Assembly: GCA_938743325.2 (NCBI GenBank)
Contig: OW568885.1
Location: 248,001 to 312,000, forward strand
Length of the DNA: 64,000 bases
From: Pycnococcus provasolii
Taxonomy: Eukaryota > Chlorophyta > Pseudoscourfieldiophyceae > Pseudoscourfieldiales > Pycnococcaceae
Direction of reading: 5' to 3'
Within the stretch, counting starts at the first letter, position 1. Every line of letters starts with the position of its first letter. A model generated the notes under the pieces. It was given only the letters and a program-made list of their open reading frames with translations, was not told the origin of the DNA and did not search any database. Positions 17,306 through 27,862 of this stretch are shown here, piece by piece. The position numbers and the translations under genes are program-made.

Positions 17306-18004
17306 ATGTCCACCACAGACATCGACCAGCGCTTCTACACGCCCATGGAGGTGTCCGCGCACAACTCGCCGAACGACTGCTGGGTGTCGTTCCACTTCAA
17401 GGTGTTCGACATCACAAAGCTCATCAAGGAGCACCAAGGGCCGCTCGTCGAACCCATCTTAAAGGCGGCCGGGACGGACATAACGCACTGGTTTCAGCCT
17501 CTTCTCGGCAAAGACGACGCCGTGAAGGTGAAGACACACCTCGACCCAGTCACGTCGCTCGAGGAGCCGTACTGCCCCATGGGACCTTTCGTGCACATTC
17601 CGCCGCGCGAGCCGACGGTCGATTGGGACAACAGCTTCGGCCTGCCGTGGTGGCAGGACGACAAGCGGTATTACGTGGGAGAGCTCAGCCGCAAGACGCG
17701 CACCATCCGAATCAAGAACGTGCTAACGGGGCAAGAGGACAGCATGGAGGTGCCGAGCGAGGAGACGGTGGGGGAGATCGAGAAGAGGTACCTGGAACTG
17801 AACTGGCACGCGGCGAGCTACACGTGGAAGGTGCTCAAGCCGTACGGCGGCGAGTGGGTGTTCACGCCGCTCGACATGGAGATGACGCTCTCGGAGAACG
17901 GTGTGCCAGACGAGGAGTACGACTTCGAGGTGCTCAGCATCAACTCGGACTACTACCACCCCGTTGTGCACCTATACTACAACGACGACCTCAGCGTTAA
18001 GTGA
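17306..18004 (+). CDS. CYB5D1: Cytochrome b5 domain-containing protein 1
   Basis: A 232-residue protein, close to the roughly 228 residues usual for CYB5D1. The N-terminal half is the divergent cytochrome-b5-like fold (DCWVSFHFKVFDITKLI, then DITHWFQP). The conserved middle block HIPPREPTVDWDN..GLPWW and the C-terminal ubiquitin-like half (RTIRIKNVLTGQE, HAASYTWK, LYYNDDL) are all present. CYB5D1 is a ciliary protein associated with radial spokes in other eukaryotes, so its presence implies a flagellated cell. The start is the first ATG in frame (ACCATGTCC). Confidence 0.9.
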   Translation: MSTTDIDQRFYTPMEVSAHNSPNDCWVSFHFKVFDITKLIKEHQGPLVEPILKAAGTDITHWFQPLLGKDDAVKVKTHLDPVTSLEEPYCPMGPFVHIPPREPTVDWDNSFGLPWWQDDKRYYVGELSRKTRTIRIKNVLTGQEDSMEVPSEETVGEIEKRYLELNWHAASYTWKVLKPYGGEWVFTPLDMEMTLSENGVPDEEYDFEVLSINSDYYHPVVHLYYNDDLSVK

Positions 18005-18183
18005 TACCGCACTTCACCCATGTAAAAATGATTCCAAAGCCTCTTTTTCCCACGCAGTGTGCCTTACCTCCTTTCCTAACAAGGATGTCGCTCGACGTGT
18101 CACCTGCGACCCACCGCCAACCGTATCAAAGGAATCACAACAAAAAGGTTACAAGTGTGCTGTTACAACGTTTACGGTTTAAG

Positions 18184-18648
18184 TTAGAATGGCTGAGCCT
18201 GTTTCTGTCGTCCTTGGCGACTCTCGCGTTCCACGTGTAGTCGTCCGAGCATAGCGTTGATAGTCTCGTACGAGCAGCACGCGTTGTGCTGTGTTGGTGT
18301 TTGTGTCGGTCGTGGTTGTGGTTGCATGTGTCGTGCAGCGTCTAACTTGTTGTGCTGAGACTGGACTGAGACTGGGTCGGTCCACACAGGCGCGACACCG
18401 GTGTGCAGGCGCTTGAACTGCCGTGTCAAGAGGTGTTCGTCTTCTGCACTGCCACCCGTATTATTTGGGTTTGCGTGTGCGAGGTTGTGCTGGTGCTGGT
18501 GCTGCATTTGCTGGTGCTGGTGCTGGTGCTGCCCGAGCGCGTTCTGGTGCTGAAAGTCTCCGACGTCGAGTCCAGGGACAGGTGTGATGTGTTGTGTTTG
18601 CGACCCAGAGCCAGGTGCCTCAGTTTCCCGACAACGCTTGTGCACCAT
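18184..18648 (-). CDS. Small His/Gln-rich protein, unknown
   Basis: A 154-residue frame from MVHKRCRETEAPG. The middle is a His/Gln run (QHQHQHQQMQHQHQHN). The segment EDEHLLTRQFKRLHTG and the C-terminal helix YETINAMLGRLHVERESR look like conserved motifs. I cannot assign a family. The frame is open upstream to about 18888 with a hydrophobic stretch, so the true start could be further 5'; 18648 is the first ATG before the protein-like part. It is convergent with CYB5D1. Confidence 0.5.
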   Translation of the reverse strand: MVHKRCRETEAPGSGSQTQHITPVPGLDVGDFQHQNALGQHQHQHQQMQHQHQHNLAHANPNNTGGSAEDEHLLTRQFKRLHTGVAPVWTDPVSVQSQHNKLDAARHMQPQPRPTQTPTQHNACCSYETINAMLGRLHVERESRQGRQKQAQPF

Positions 18649-18702
18649 GACGCGAAGAAATGCAAGCACAAACGCAAACGAAACCAACCCAATTGACGAG
18701 AG

Positions 18703-18728
18703 CAAAGCAAAGCAAAGCAAAGCAAAGG
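18703..18728. repeat. (GCAAA)5 pentanucleotide repeat
   Basis: A short simple repeat in the likely 5' leader of the small His/Gln-rich gene. A similar repeat precedes the R-SNARE gene at 27837-27862. Confidence 0.7.
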
Positions 18729-18890
18729 TGTGGTGCAGAGTACAAATAATGAACCACCACTCACAGTACAGCAGCGTAAGTAATGAGAGGAAATGAGAGG
18801 GAATGACGAAGTGCGCGGGCAAAGCAAAGCAGGCGTCTAAAAAAGGGGAGGAGGGGGAGAGGGGAGGGCAACAAGGCAGATGCCACAAAA

Positions 18891-18924
18891 ACCTAACCCT
18901 AATCGCCCTAACCCTAACCCTACT
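18891..18924. repeat. Telomere-like CCCTAA tract
   Basis: Four CCTAAC-type units with one interruption lie between the divergent genes starting at 18648 (-) and 19092 (+). Confidence 0.7.
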
Positions 18925-19091
18925 ACCCCTCCTCCGATCGATGTTAACTCTCTCTTTCTTCCCCCCAGGCGCCAGGTGGGAAATTGGAATGTAGAAAACG
19001 ACAGATAGAAGTTTAACTTCGTCCCCCTCCCCTTCCCTCCCTCTCTCCCTCTCTCACTCTGCACACTCGCGTTTGTTTTGTTTTTTTCCCC

Positions 19092-21849
19092 ATGGCGCCG
19101 CGAACGCCAGGACGTCTGCTCATGAGCCATATGCAACAAAACCATGACCTTGTTGGTGGTTCTGCCATGCACCGTACGCCTCTAAGGCAACCTCTTAAGC
19201 CCTTCGATGACAACCTCGTGACGACGCACAACTCTGAGTCCATCAACAAACATAACCTGGGGAATACGCTTACCTCTCTTAGCGGAAAGAGGGCGGCGAG
19301 GAAGGTAAGAACTCCTCTTCTTGTCTTTGCTTTTGTGTCTGCCTGCGTTTTCTTTTTTTAGTTTCAACATTTCTTTATTTGAAAAGACAAAACTCACATG
19401 GAGCTTACCCCAACAACAACACCAAACCCGCCACTTGCAGCAGCGGCAGCTTTCAACAACCAAATCAGCAACGTCGATGTCGAGCCAACAGCAACAACAC
19501 CTGAACTCGACGTACCGACGTCGACTTCACGAACTCAACAGCCGCGAAGCAGACGCGCACACGCCCGCGTCGAGACGTTCGCGACAACACGACGAGTCGG
19601 AGGATGACGATGCTGCTGAATCTTCGCCGTACGCCTCCGAGTTCGCTCGTGTCAAGGAATTGGCAAACGAACTCGAAAAGAGACGCGACTCGCTGCGAAG
19701 TGAGGGCGCTCTGCCGTCCACGCCCCAGAATACCAACACGACAACAAAGAAGCTTGCGTTCAAGAACACCGTCACACCGACGAGATCAGCACTGCGACGA
19801 GGAGCCGCCAGCCACGCATCTGCGGTGTCCGCACGCGTTCGTTTCGCGGCGGACGACGACGTTCCAACAACAGCACAGCGTCATGCACCTGCACCTGCCC
19901 CACCGGCGGCACCGGCGACAGCCACGAGCTCTTCCCCGCAGCGAAATCACCGTACCTACAGTGTCCAACATCCACCAGGGTGGGAACCGCGAGAATCGTC
20001 GCCGGTGGCGTCTACCAAGACGCAGGAGGCGGCAGCCATTGCCCTCCGTGCACGTGCAGACGCAAGCTCGCGAGAGTGCGCCCGACTACGCGACGACGTT
20101 GCAAAACTCAAACGCGAGATGGAAACTGCCAATCTGCGACACGCGACGGAACTTTCGTCGAGCAGAGACAGCTCGCGTGAGTGCGCCCGATTACATGACG
20201 ACGTTGCGAAACTGAAACGCGAGATGGAAACTGCCAATCTGCGACACGCGACGGAAATTTCGTCGAGCCGAGATAGGGCAGAGGCAAGCTCACGAGAGTG
20301 TGCACGCCTGCGCGACGACGTTGCGAAAGTGAAGCGTGAGATGGAAGGATCAAGTCTTCGCAGCGCCGCGGAACTTGCCGCAAGTCGAGACAAGGCGAAG
20401 CGACTTGCGAGAGAACTTGAGGAAGCGAAGGACATGGCCAACGCCGCGATCGACGAAGGCGCGAAACATCGCGGCGACGCAAAAAAGTGGCGTGAACGCT
20501 GCCACGAGCTCGAGGGATGCCAACAAATGACTGACAAGGCTGCACTTGACGAAGCGAAAGCACACCGCGAGGAAGCAAGGGCATGGCGCAAGCGTTGCGA
20601 GGAGATGGAGGATATCCTTGAGCAGCGCGACGGTGCCGCAGTTGGTGACGCCGACGCACGCGCGAGACTCGAGAGGCAGCTCGCTGAATCGCGCTTTGCA
20701 CTTGAGGCAGCTAAGCGCGACCACGGCGATGCTGCGCGAAACGCCGCGCAGGAGGTGAAGGCGGCGTCGGCACGCGCGCACAAGGCTGCTGCCATGGAAT
20801 CGGCCTCGGTGGCAGAGCGTGACGCCGCGAGAAAGGAGGTGAAGAAGCTTCACGCACGCATTGAGGAGCTTGAGGCGCTCGTGAGTGAGGGTGAGTCACT
20901 CGCCGCTGCAAGGTCAAAGGCTGGATCGTCGGCTCTTGAGGCGCGCCTTCGAGCTGCAGAGGAGGCGGCGGACATCGCTCGCGCCGATGCGAAGCGTAGC
21001 GAGACGATTGCCAAAGAGGCGCAGCATAAGGCCGCAGAGGCAGAACTCAAGTACGAGGAGGCGGAGGCAGCGATCAGGCCGCTTCGTGCCGCAGCAAGTC
21101 GCGTATCGGAGGCGGAGCAGTCTGCGCAGAGCAACGAAAATGCGAATCGCTCTCTCGAGGGTCAGCTTGGTGCCATCGAGCGTCGCCTACGAGAAGCTGA
21201 GGCACTTGCCGAGAAGAGACTGGAGGAACAAGAGGAGGCATTTGCCGAGCTTCACGCCGAAAAGCAGGCGGCATCCAGAGCGGCGGAGGCTGAGCGTGCA
21301 GCACGCGCTGATGTGATTGAGCTCAAGAATCAGATTGCTGACGCGGAGCGAAAGTACGTCGCCGAGTTGGCAGCCGTGGAAAAGGTGGCGGAAGATGCAG
21401 CGATTGATGCGGCGAAAAAGGCGCGAGAACTTCAGGCGGCACGTGAGGAGGCGGAGTCGCTTGCCCAGGACGCACTTGCGGAGGCGGAGTCTGCCGAGGC
21501 TGCTCGTGCTGCGGCGGAAGAGGCCAGGAAAGTTGCCGCGGAGTCGACGGAAGCTGCGCTGGAGGAGGCTCGCGCTCAGCAGGAAGAGTGCAGGGTGCGC
21601 GACGTGACGATTGCATGCCTTCAACAGGAGGTGGACGACGCGGAGAAGCGAGTGCGCACTGCTCGCGAAAAGGCGTTCGCGGCGGAGGCTGCTCGTGATC
21701 AAGACGCGGAGAGTCTCAAAGAGGCGACCGCGTTGCAAGCAGAAATGAAGGAGCGTCTTGCTGATGCACAGCAGCGTGAGCGCGAGCTGAGTGCCGCGCT
21801 TGATGCGCAGAGCGCGCGCATGGCAAGTGCCATGGCGGACGACTTTTAA
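19092..21849 (+). CDS. Long coiled-coil protein
   Basis: Exon 1 (19092-19304) encodes MAPRTPGRLLMSHMQQ... to GKRAARK and ends at GTAAGA in phase 0. The second exon starts in the same phase at 19387 or, less likely, 19441. After a Gln/Ser-rich stretch and a linker with PPGWEPRE, the rest (about 600 residues) is almost continuous charged heptad coiled coil rich in Ala, Glu, Arg and Lys. A block beginning SSRECARLRDDVAKLKRE is repeated three times (about 20059-20360). No enzymatic or membrane segment is seen. The form suggests a structural cytoskeletal, centrosomal or flagellar-root protein; I cannot name a family. Confidence 0.75.
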
Positions 21850-21933
21850 GAAGGGAACAAATGTAAAGGGGTTAGAGAACGAAAGAAAAAACTTTTTTGA
21901 GAAGAAAAAACTTCGTACTAATTACGTCGTCAT

Positions 21934-23343
21934 TTAGTAGCCACGCCTTGCCGCCGTAAGCCCCGCAGCAAATCCCGCGGCGATCGCAGCTTCTGGTACA
22001 CCGCCGGCTTGCCTGATGAGATAGGCTGAACTTAGCACGCTCGGGATCGGGCCGTACAGCTGAGGGCCGGCGGCGAGACTCGGGCTCATCGCGCCAAGAG
22101 GTCCCGCGGGCGCTGCCCAATGGTGTGTTGCAGGTGCGTCGTATGCGTACAACGAAGGTTGCTGCGGGCTAATCACGTTGGCGTCCGTGCGCGCGTCGAC
22201 CGTCGCTGCCGATGCTCTCGTTGGTGTACTGACACCGGCTGCTCCTTCTGCCGTCGCCGCGGCTGCAGAATTGAACACTTCCGCGCGTGCAGTGGCTGGG
22301 CTGACGACACGTTCTGAAGCTGGCACGAGCGTCGGAATATGCCCCTCCACGGGAACCACGCCAATGCTACCCACGCCCATGCGTTGTCGCAGCTCCGCCT
22401 CTGCCATGTACTGCGCGTGCATGGCGCCCGCGTACGATCCGGCGGGCACCATGTGGTCGCGCAGCCTAATGAGCGGGAATTCCTGTTTGTACACGTCGAG
22501 CTCGCGCTTAGAGGCAGCCACCGCCTGGCGTTCCTGCTCCAGTGCCGTGCGGCACGAGTCCGCCTCTTGTCTTGCGGATGCTGCACTCTCCGCCTCGCGG
22601 TAGCGCGCTCCACGCTCCGCCTCGCACTCCGCGCGCGCGGCGGCGGCGGCAGAGTCTGCGGCAGCTGATCGTTCGCGCAGCTCCGCGAGCTCTCGATCCG
22701 CAAGTCCGCGTCCTTCGCGCTCTGTCGCGAGCGCCCCTCGCAGCGCTTCGATGTCGCGTCGCCACTCCTTTCGCTCCTCCTCTCGCTCCGCCGCGTTCCG
22801 CTCTGCCAAGCTGTTGATTTCGCGCACCTTCTCCTCCGCGTCGCGCTTGCGCTCCTTGCGCTCAGCCTTGAGTTCCTTGCGAAGACTTACGAGCTCCGCC
22901 TCGAGCAGCTTGCACCTCTCTCTTCCTTCGTCTATTTCTGCGCGTAGCGATCGTGCCACCTCCGCGTGGCTTTCCGCGTCGTTCGCTCTCAGGCTTGCCT
23001 CGTGCCTTCTCGCTTCTCTTTCGTTTGCAAGTTCCGCGCGTGTTCCGTCGAGGTCAGCCTTGCACCCGTCGAGCGCGCCGTTAAGTTCTTTGTATGCGCG
23101 TTTGTAGGTTTGCAGTTCGCTGCGCAGCGCGGCGACTTGCGTGAAAGGCGCGTTCGCGTGTCGTGAGCCTCCTGCTGACGAGGAGCGCGCAGACTCGACG
23201 TATCCGTTGTCGTTTTCCACGAATGCGGAAGCCCCTGCCGCGCCTTTTTTCTCCGCGCCGTGCCCGAGGTGTCCCGCGGGAAGCCAGACTGGCGTGGGCA
23301 CTTTGACGACGGGTTTGTCGGGGTGGATGTGACGCAGCGACAT
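21934..23343 (-). CDS. Coiled-coil protein, unknown
   Basis: A 469-residue protein beginning MSLRHIHPDKPVVKVPTPVW. A short N-terminal segment with a PVWLPAGHLGHG motif precedes about 250 residues of coiled coil (repeated ERE, ELR and AEL heptads). The C-terminal part is Ala/Pro-rich and non-helical. The frame is open 62 codons upstream, but the Ser/His-only sequence there is not protein-like, so 23343 is preferred. It converges on the coiled-coil gene ending at 21849 (84-bp gap). No family is recognised. Confidence 0.7.
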   Translation of the reverse strand: MSLRHIHPDKPVVKVPTPVWLPAGHLGHGAEKKGAAGASAFVENDNGYVESARSSSAGGSRHANAPFTQVAALRSELQTYKRAYKELNGALDGCKADLDGTRAELANEREARRHEASLRANDAESHAEVARSLRAEIDEGRERCKLLEAELVSLRKELKAERKERKRDAEEKVREINSLAERNAAEREEERKEWRRDIEALRGALATEREGRGLADRELAELRERSAAADSAAAAARAECEAERGARYREAESAASARQEADSCRTALEQERQAVAASKRELDVYKQEFPLIRLRDHMVPAGSYAGAMHAQYMAEAELRQRMGVGSIGVVPVEGHIPTLVPASERVVSPATARAEVFNSAAAATAEGAAGVSTPTRASAATVDARTDANVISPQQPSLYAYDAPATHHWAAPAGPLGAMSPSLAAGPQLYGPIPSVLSSAYLIRQAGGVPEAAIAAGFAAGLTAARRGY

Positions 23344-24172
23344 TACCTTCCCAAAGTAAGGCCCACAGTAAGGCACGGACAAGGCACGGCAAAGATGAAA
23401 GGAGTGGGAGTGGGAGTGGGAGGGGGAGAGCGCGAAACCCAAGTAACAACGAGAACGAGTGGAAAGAAACAGTTGACTTGACTTGCCAAGAGGTGGTTGC
23501 CTTGCTCCAACCCCTTGATGAAGGTGCACCCAATGAGCGGAGTTGCAGTTGCGTGAGGCTCACCCAAACAAAACAGTCAGGGCAGCCACTGTCAGGGGAT
23601 CCTCTCGTTGAGACGTTGACGTTGTCAAATGTGTCACCAAGAAACACACTTGGGAGCTCAGGAAGAGGGTACCCTTAAGGTAGGATCCTTGTGTTGTTCG
23701 AGTACATAGACTATTGATGCATGCCCTTAATTGGTGGTGAATCCTCATAGTAAAACTTTTTAGTAGTACTTTGTCGTCGGCCTGAAGCCTGAAGAAACAC
23801 ACGACATCGATCGACTTTGATCGCTTCCCTCGACGACTTTGATGAGGGCCTCGCCTTGGAGCTTGGAGCTTGCTTAGAGGGAGGGACTGTGCATAGGCCT
23901 GTGCTGTGATAGTAGACTAGTGAGGCACACACAGCTATTGACGCAAGCGAGTGTCGCTCCTCCCCCTTCTGAGGCTCCCCCTTCTGAGGTGAGTGAGCTC
24001 TCGTCGTCGTCGTCGTCTGGGTCCTGCCTGGGGTCCCCTGAGGCTCGACGTGCCTGGCGTTGCTTAAGCTGCTTTCCCCTTCTTGTTGCGCCATCACGAC
24101 ACCTTCCTTCCCATCACGGCTGGCCTTGCTAGCGATAACCTGAACGCTTCTTCTTCTTCTTCTGCTACTGCA
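23344..24172. other. Divergent intergenic region
   Basis: No gene is recognised. It contains a CGT trinucleotide run near 24000-24018. Promoters for both flanking coiled-coil genes are expected here. Confidence 0.45.
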
Positions 24173-27100
24173 ATGCCGCGTGGAGGTGGTGGTGGAGGGA
24201 AGATGTCCGCGGCGGAAGCTGACGCGATGATGGGCGCATTCAGACAAGCCATGGCGCACCAAGCACAAACAACGGCCGCCGCACACTGGCAAAAAGCAAC
24301 CAAAAAACAAGTCGGCAAGCAAAAGACCGAACGGGCACTCGCGCGAGGTCTGCGCGTACAGAGGCGAAAGACGGCGCGAATGGAAGTCAAGCGACGCCTC
24401 GAACACTATGGAGCAGACCTCTACGACGAGATCGTTGAACTCGAGGAGGATATCACGGAGGATGCCGAGCTACTCAGCAGTGGCATGATCGCTGGCAAGC
24501 AGAGCATGGCGCTCGAACAAAGCGTGAAGGAAAAGCGCGTCAAGCTCCACAAGCTCGTCGAGCAAGGACAGGAGTGGCTGCGCGCCAAAGGACAAGAGGT
24601 GAAAGAGTTCGACGAAGACCCGGACGCACCGCTGCAACGTCCGGCCGAGGACGTGCAGGAGGAAGAGGAAGAGGAAGAAGAAGAGGAGGAGGAAGAAGAA
24701 GAAGAAGAGGAAGAAGAGGAGGAGGAGGATGAGGAACCGGAGGAAATTGTGCAGCAGAGACCAGTGGAGGACGTCGTCGCGGACGCGCTCGCGCGGGAAA
24801 GGGAACTCGAGGCTGAAAAGCTGGAAGCGATGAAGAGGGCGCTTGAACAAGAGCTCGAGGAAACGAAGCGCCAGTATTACTACGCAACCACGCAGAAGGT
24901 GGCGGAGGAACTGGAGACGATGAAGTCGCAAGCTGACGAGGGACGAGAGGCACTCGCGGCGCTCACGGAGATGAGGGATAAGCTCATGGAAATGGAGCAG
25001 GAGAAGCAGCAGGCGGCAAATATGGCGGCGCAGAGCCAGCAGGCGATGGAGGCTCTCGCTGAGCTGCAGAAGCGCATGGCGACGGTGGAGGCGGAGAACG
25101 TTCGTGACGCGGACAACGCCAATCAGCTGATGTCTGAGGTACAACAAGGTCAACAGGCAATGGCGGCGCTCGCCGAGCTGCAGAGGCGCATGGAGCAGGT
25201 GGAGGCGGAGAACGTGCGCGACGCGGAAAACGCCAACGAGCTGATGCGCGAGGCGGCCGCCATGCAGGAGCAGCAGCAACTCCTGGCCGAACAACAGGCC
25301 AACGCAAACGCAATGGCGGAGATGGAGAAGCAGGCGCGTCAGATGGAACAGGAACGCCAACTCCAGATATTAGCCGAGCTCGAGCGCGAGCGTGCCGAGG
25401 CGACGATGTCGAGCCAAAAGCGCAAGAAGGCTGTTTCGAAGGTGAAGAAGGATGCCGATGCAGTCCGTGTGCGCAACGCAACCGACGAACTGATGGCACA
25501 AACGGAGATGATGGAAGCAAAGGCGCGGATGGCAGAGATGGAGAAGCAGAAGCTTGAGGCGCGAGTGGCAGAGCTGAGCGCGCGGCTCGAGGCTGAGCGC
25601 GCTGAAGCTGCTGAGTACGAGGCTGAGAACGACATGGAAAGGGAGATGCATCGCACAGAGATTCAGACGATGCTGCGAGAGGCAAAGCGTGCAGCGTCGC
25701 TGGCCAAAGAGCACCGCGAGGCTGTCGTGAAGGAGCAGGAGAAAATCTCGCAACTGGCGAAGGGTACCTCAAGCGCCGAGGCGCGTCTCGAGGAGGTGAC
25801 GCGCCAGCTGAAGGAGGCGGGGATGGCGGTTGTCACCGCCGCCGCGCAGCTTCCAAGCCCCTCAGACCACCTCATGAGCCATACCACTGCAAGGGATCCA
25901 GAGCTTGAGCTCAGGACAGCAGATGCGAAGGCGGATGTTGTGCAGCGTACGCTCCGCGACGCTGGCATGGCCGTGGTCGCCGCGGCGGAGTCCCTGCCGG
26001 GTACACCAGGCGCGGCGCTTGACTACGCGAAGATGCCAGCGCTTGATGGCGAAGTGGCTGAGGAGATTGCATCGTCGCAGATTCGTCGAGAGCGCCACAT
26101 CAATGCGGCTATGCAAATCCTAAACGAGCAATCAATGAAAACGCGCGCGGAACGTGATGAGCTGTCTGCTGTGATCCAGCAGGAGCGATTGCGCCAGCAG
26201 GAGCAGGTGGCTGCTCTTGAGCGATCTGCGCGTGCCCTCATTCAGGAGCGCGAGAGGATCCGGCGTGAGCGGGACGACCTCAAGGAGGACAAGGCTAGAC
26301 TCGCTGCAACGATGTCAATTCAGCGCGGTGCGGTGCGCGCCATGCATGGCGCTGCAAGTTCTGCAATCAGCGCAAGCACGGCGCTGGACAACGTTGCACC
26401 TGCTCTCGAGCAGCCGGCGATTCGTCTTCGTGCCCTCCTGCGCGAGGTTAAGGATGCTGTTGACCGCTGCGACGACGAGGTCAACCAGGCAACGTTAAGC
26501 ATGCGAGTGCAAGGAATTGCGGCTTCACCCACGGGTATGAGCTTCGCTGAGGCGGACTTGGACGGCGACGGCATTGTGACCAGAGGCGAGTACGAGGTTG
26601 CAAAGAGCCTGAAACATATCAAAAATGCGCTCTCGCCGTCGTCCGTATCGCGCCGTGCTGCTAACGTCGATGGCGTAAGCTTCGACGCCATGGACTTGAA
26701 CGGTGACGGCGTTGTCACGCGAGGCGAGTACGAGGTTGCGAAGAGCGTGGAGCGCATCAAGAAGGCAATTTCGCCACCGGTGCCTCAACGCACATCCCCA
26801 GGCTCGGCTCGGCGACCGCCGGCGAGCCTGGCGAGCCGCCTCGAGGCTGCCGCAGCGGCGATTGGCACGCCGGATGTCACCTCAGCGAGCGTTTCCAAGT
26901 ACCGCGCCCCGATGCCGACGTCGGCAGCCGGGACGCCGAGCAAGCGTGAAACACCGTCTACGACGCCGTTTCGCTACTCTTCGATGCATGCGCCGCCCAC
27001 GCGCAGCCCAGGCAGCACGCGCATGCCGACGTCGTTCGACCAGATGGACTTGAACGGCGACGGTGTGGTGACACGTTCAGAGTTCGAGGCTGCCGCTCGT

Positions 27101-27229
27101 GTCGCGAATCTCTCCACCGCTGGCCGCGCGGTGCCCTCTCCGTCACGCGGTGGCGCCGGTTACGAGGGCGTGATTGGCGAGCTGGACGCGTTCGTGAAAA
27201 CGGCGGGCATGTACACGCACCGTCGCTAG
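24173..27229 (+). CDS. Coiled-coil protein with three C-terminal EF-hands
   Basis: A 1018-residue protein starting MPRGGGGGGKMSAAEAD. A basic N-terminal helix (KATKKQVGKQK) is followed by a poly-Glu tract of roughly 25-30 residues near 162-190, then about 550 residues of coiled coil with internal repeats (QQAMEALAELQKRM / QQAMAALAELQRRM). Near the C terminus are three canonical EF-hand loops, DLDGDGIVTRGE (about 795), DLNGDGVVTRGE (about 842) and DLNGDGVVTRSE (about 958). Each carries the D-x-D/N-x-D-G-x-x-x-x-x-E calcium ligands. The role is unknown; the layout suggests a calcium-responsive structural protein, for example of the flagellar apparatus. Upstream in-frame codons lack an ATG. Confidence 0.8.
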   Translation: MPRGGGGGGKMSAAEADAMMGAFRQAMAHQAQTTAAAHWQKATKKQVGKQKTERALARGLRVQRRKTARMEVKRRLEHYGADLYDEIVELEEDITEDAELLSSGMIAGKQSMALEQSVKEKRVKLHKLVEQGQEWLRAKGQEVKEFDEDPDAPLQRPAEDVQEEEEEEEEEEEEEEEEEEEEEEEDEEPEEIVQQRPVEDVVADALARERELEAEKLEAMKRALEQELEETKRQYYYATTQKVAEELETMKSQADEGREALAALTEMRDKLMEMEQEKQQAANMAAQSQQAMEALAELQKRMATVEAENVRDADNANQLMSEVQQGQQAMAALAELQRRMEQVEAENVRDAENANELMREAAAMQEQQQLLAEQQANANAMAEMEKQARQMEQERQLQILAELERERAEATMSSQKRKKAVSKVKKDADAVRVRNATDELMAQTEMMEAKARMAEMEKQKLEARVAELSARLEAERAEAAEYEAENDMEREMHRTEIQTMLREAKRAASLAKEHREAVVKEQEKISQLAKGTSSAEARLEEVTRQLKEAGMAVVTAAAQLPSPSDHLMSHTTARDPELELRTADAKADVVQRTLRDAGMAVVAAAESLPGTPGAALDYAKMPALDGEVAEEIASSQIRRERHINAAMQILNEQSMKTRAERDELSAVIQQERLRQQEQVAALERSARALIQERERIRRERDDLKEDKARLAATMSIQRGAVRAMHGAASSAISASTALDNVAPALEQPAIRLRALLREVKDAVDRCDDEVNQATLSMRVQGIAASPTGMSFAEADLDGDGIVTRGEYEVAKSLKHIKNALSPSSVSRRAANVDGVSFDAMDLNGDGVVTRGEYEVAKSVERIKKAISPPVPQRTSPGSARRPPASLASRLEAAAAAIGTPDVTSASVSKYRAPMPTSAAGTPSKRETPSTTPFRYSSMHAPPTRSPGSTRMPTSFDQMDLNGDGVVTRSEFEAAARVANLSTAGRAVPSPSRGGAGYEGVIGELDAFVKTAGMYTHRR

Positions 27230-27492
27230 TGCGTGTTTCGAGCGACGCCGCACAGATGACAACAGGGAGCGAGAGGTGAGGAGCGAGAGGAGCGAGCAGA
27301 GGAGTGACAGAAGTGAACGCGATGGAGAGCGTGTGGCGTGAATTCAGTGCGACACGAGTTATTATGTGGATCTTTTTTAACGAAATAATAAAGGTATGGA
27401 AGGTGAAATCAAAGTTACAGCGTTTGGTCCGCGTCGTTGGAACGAACGAACAAACAAACAAACAAACAGCAAGGCGCGTGCGCGCGCCGCGT

Positions 27493-27831
27493 CTACTGCT
27501 TGACAAAAATAGGAATGACGATGTAGCCCACGACGACGAGCACAACAATGGCGACGATAGCCTTGATTTTGAAGTTGCGCCACCAAAGCACGTTCTTGAG
27601 CTCCGTGCTATGCCTCTGGAACGTCTGCGCGCCCAAGCGAAGGCCTTCTGACTTGTCCTCGACGGCGCTGAGCTGTTCGCTCGTCTCAATGACGCGGTTG
27701 ATGTTCTTTACCATGACACCTTTGACGTCCTCCACCTGCAGGGACACCTCCTCGAGCCGCGCCGTGCTTTGCTGAGCTTGGCCTGACGACGATGCACCAC
27801 TTGCGCCATTTGCACTGGCCGGCGGCGGCAT
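27493..27831 (-). CDS. R-SNARE (VAMP/synaptobrevin-like)
   Basis: A 112-residue protein: a Ser/Ala/Gln-rich head, an R-SNARE motif (ARLEEVSLQVEDVKGVMVKN then INRVIETSEQL, with the zero-layer Arg in INRV), the typical WWRNFK juxtamembrane sequence and a single C-terminal membrane anchor (IVAIVVLVVVGYIVIP). It has no longin domain, so it is the short brevin type. It functions in vesicle fusion on endomembranes. The ATG lies four bases downstream of an AAAGC repeat. Confidence 0.9.
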   Translation of the reverse strand: MPPPASANGASGASSSGQAQQSTARLEEVSLQVEDVKGVMVKNINRVIETSEQLSAVEDKSEGLRLGAQTFQRHSTELKNVLWWRNFKIKAIVAIVVLVVVGYIVIPIFVKQ

Positions 27832-27836
27832 AGTTT

Positions 27837-27862
27837 GCTTTGCTTTGCTTTGCTTTGCTTTG
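27837..27862. repeat. (AAAGC)5 repeat abutting the R-SNARE start codon
   Basis: Five AAAGC units on the minus strand occupy the 5' leader immediately before the ATG. Confidence 0.75.

Noticed and set aside
19956-21738. Several long minus-strand frames
   Set aside because: Antisense of the GC-rich coiled-coil gene; Ser/Arg/Leu-rich shadow composition.
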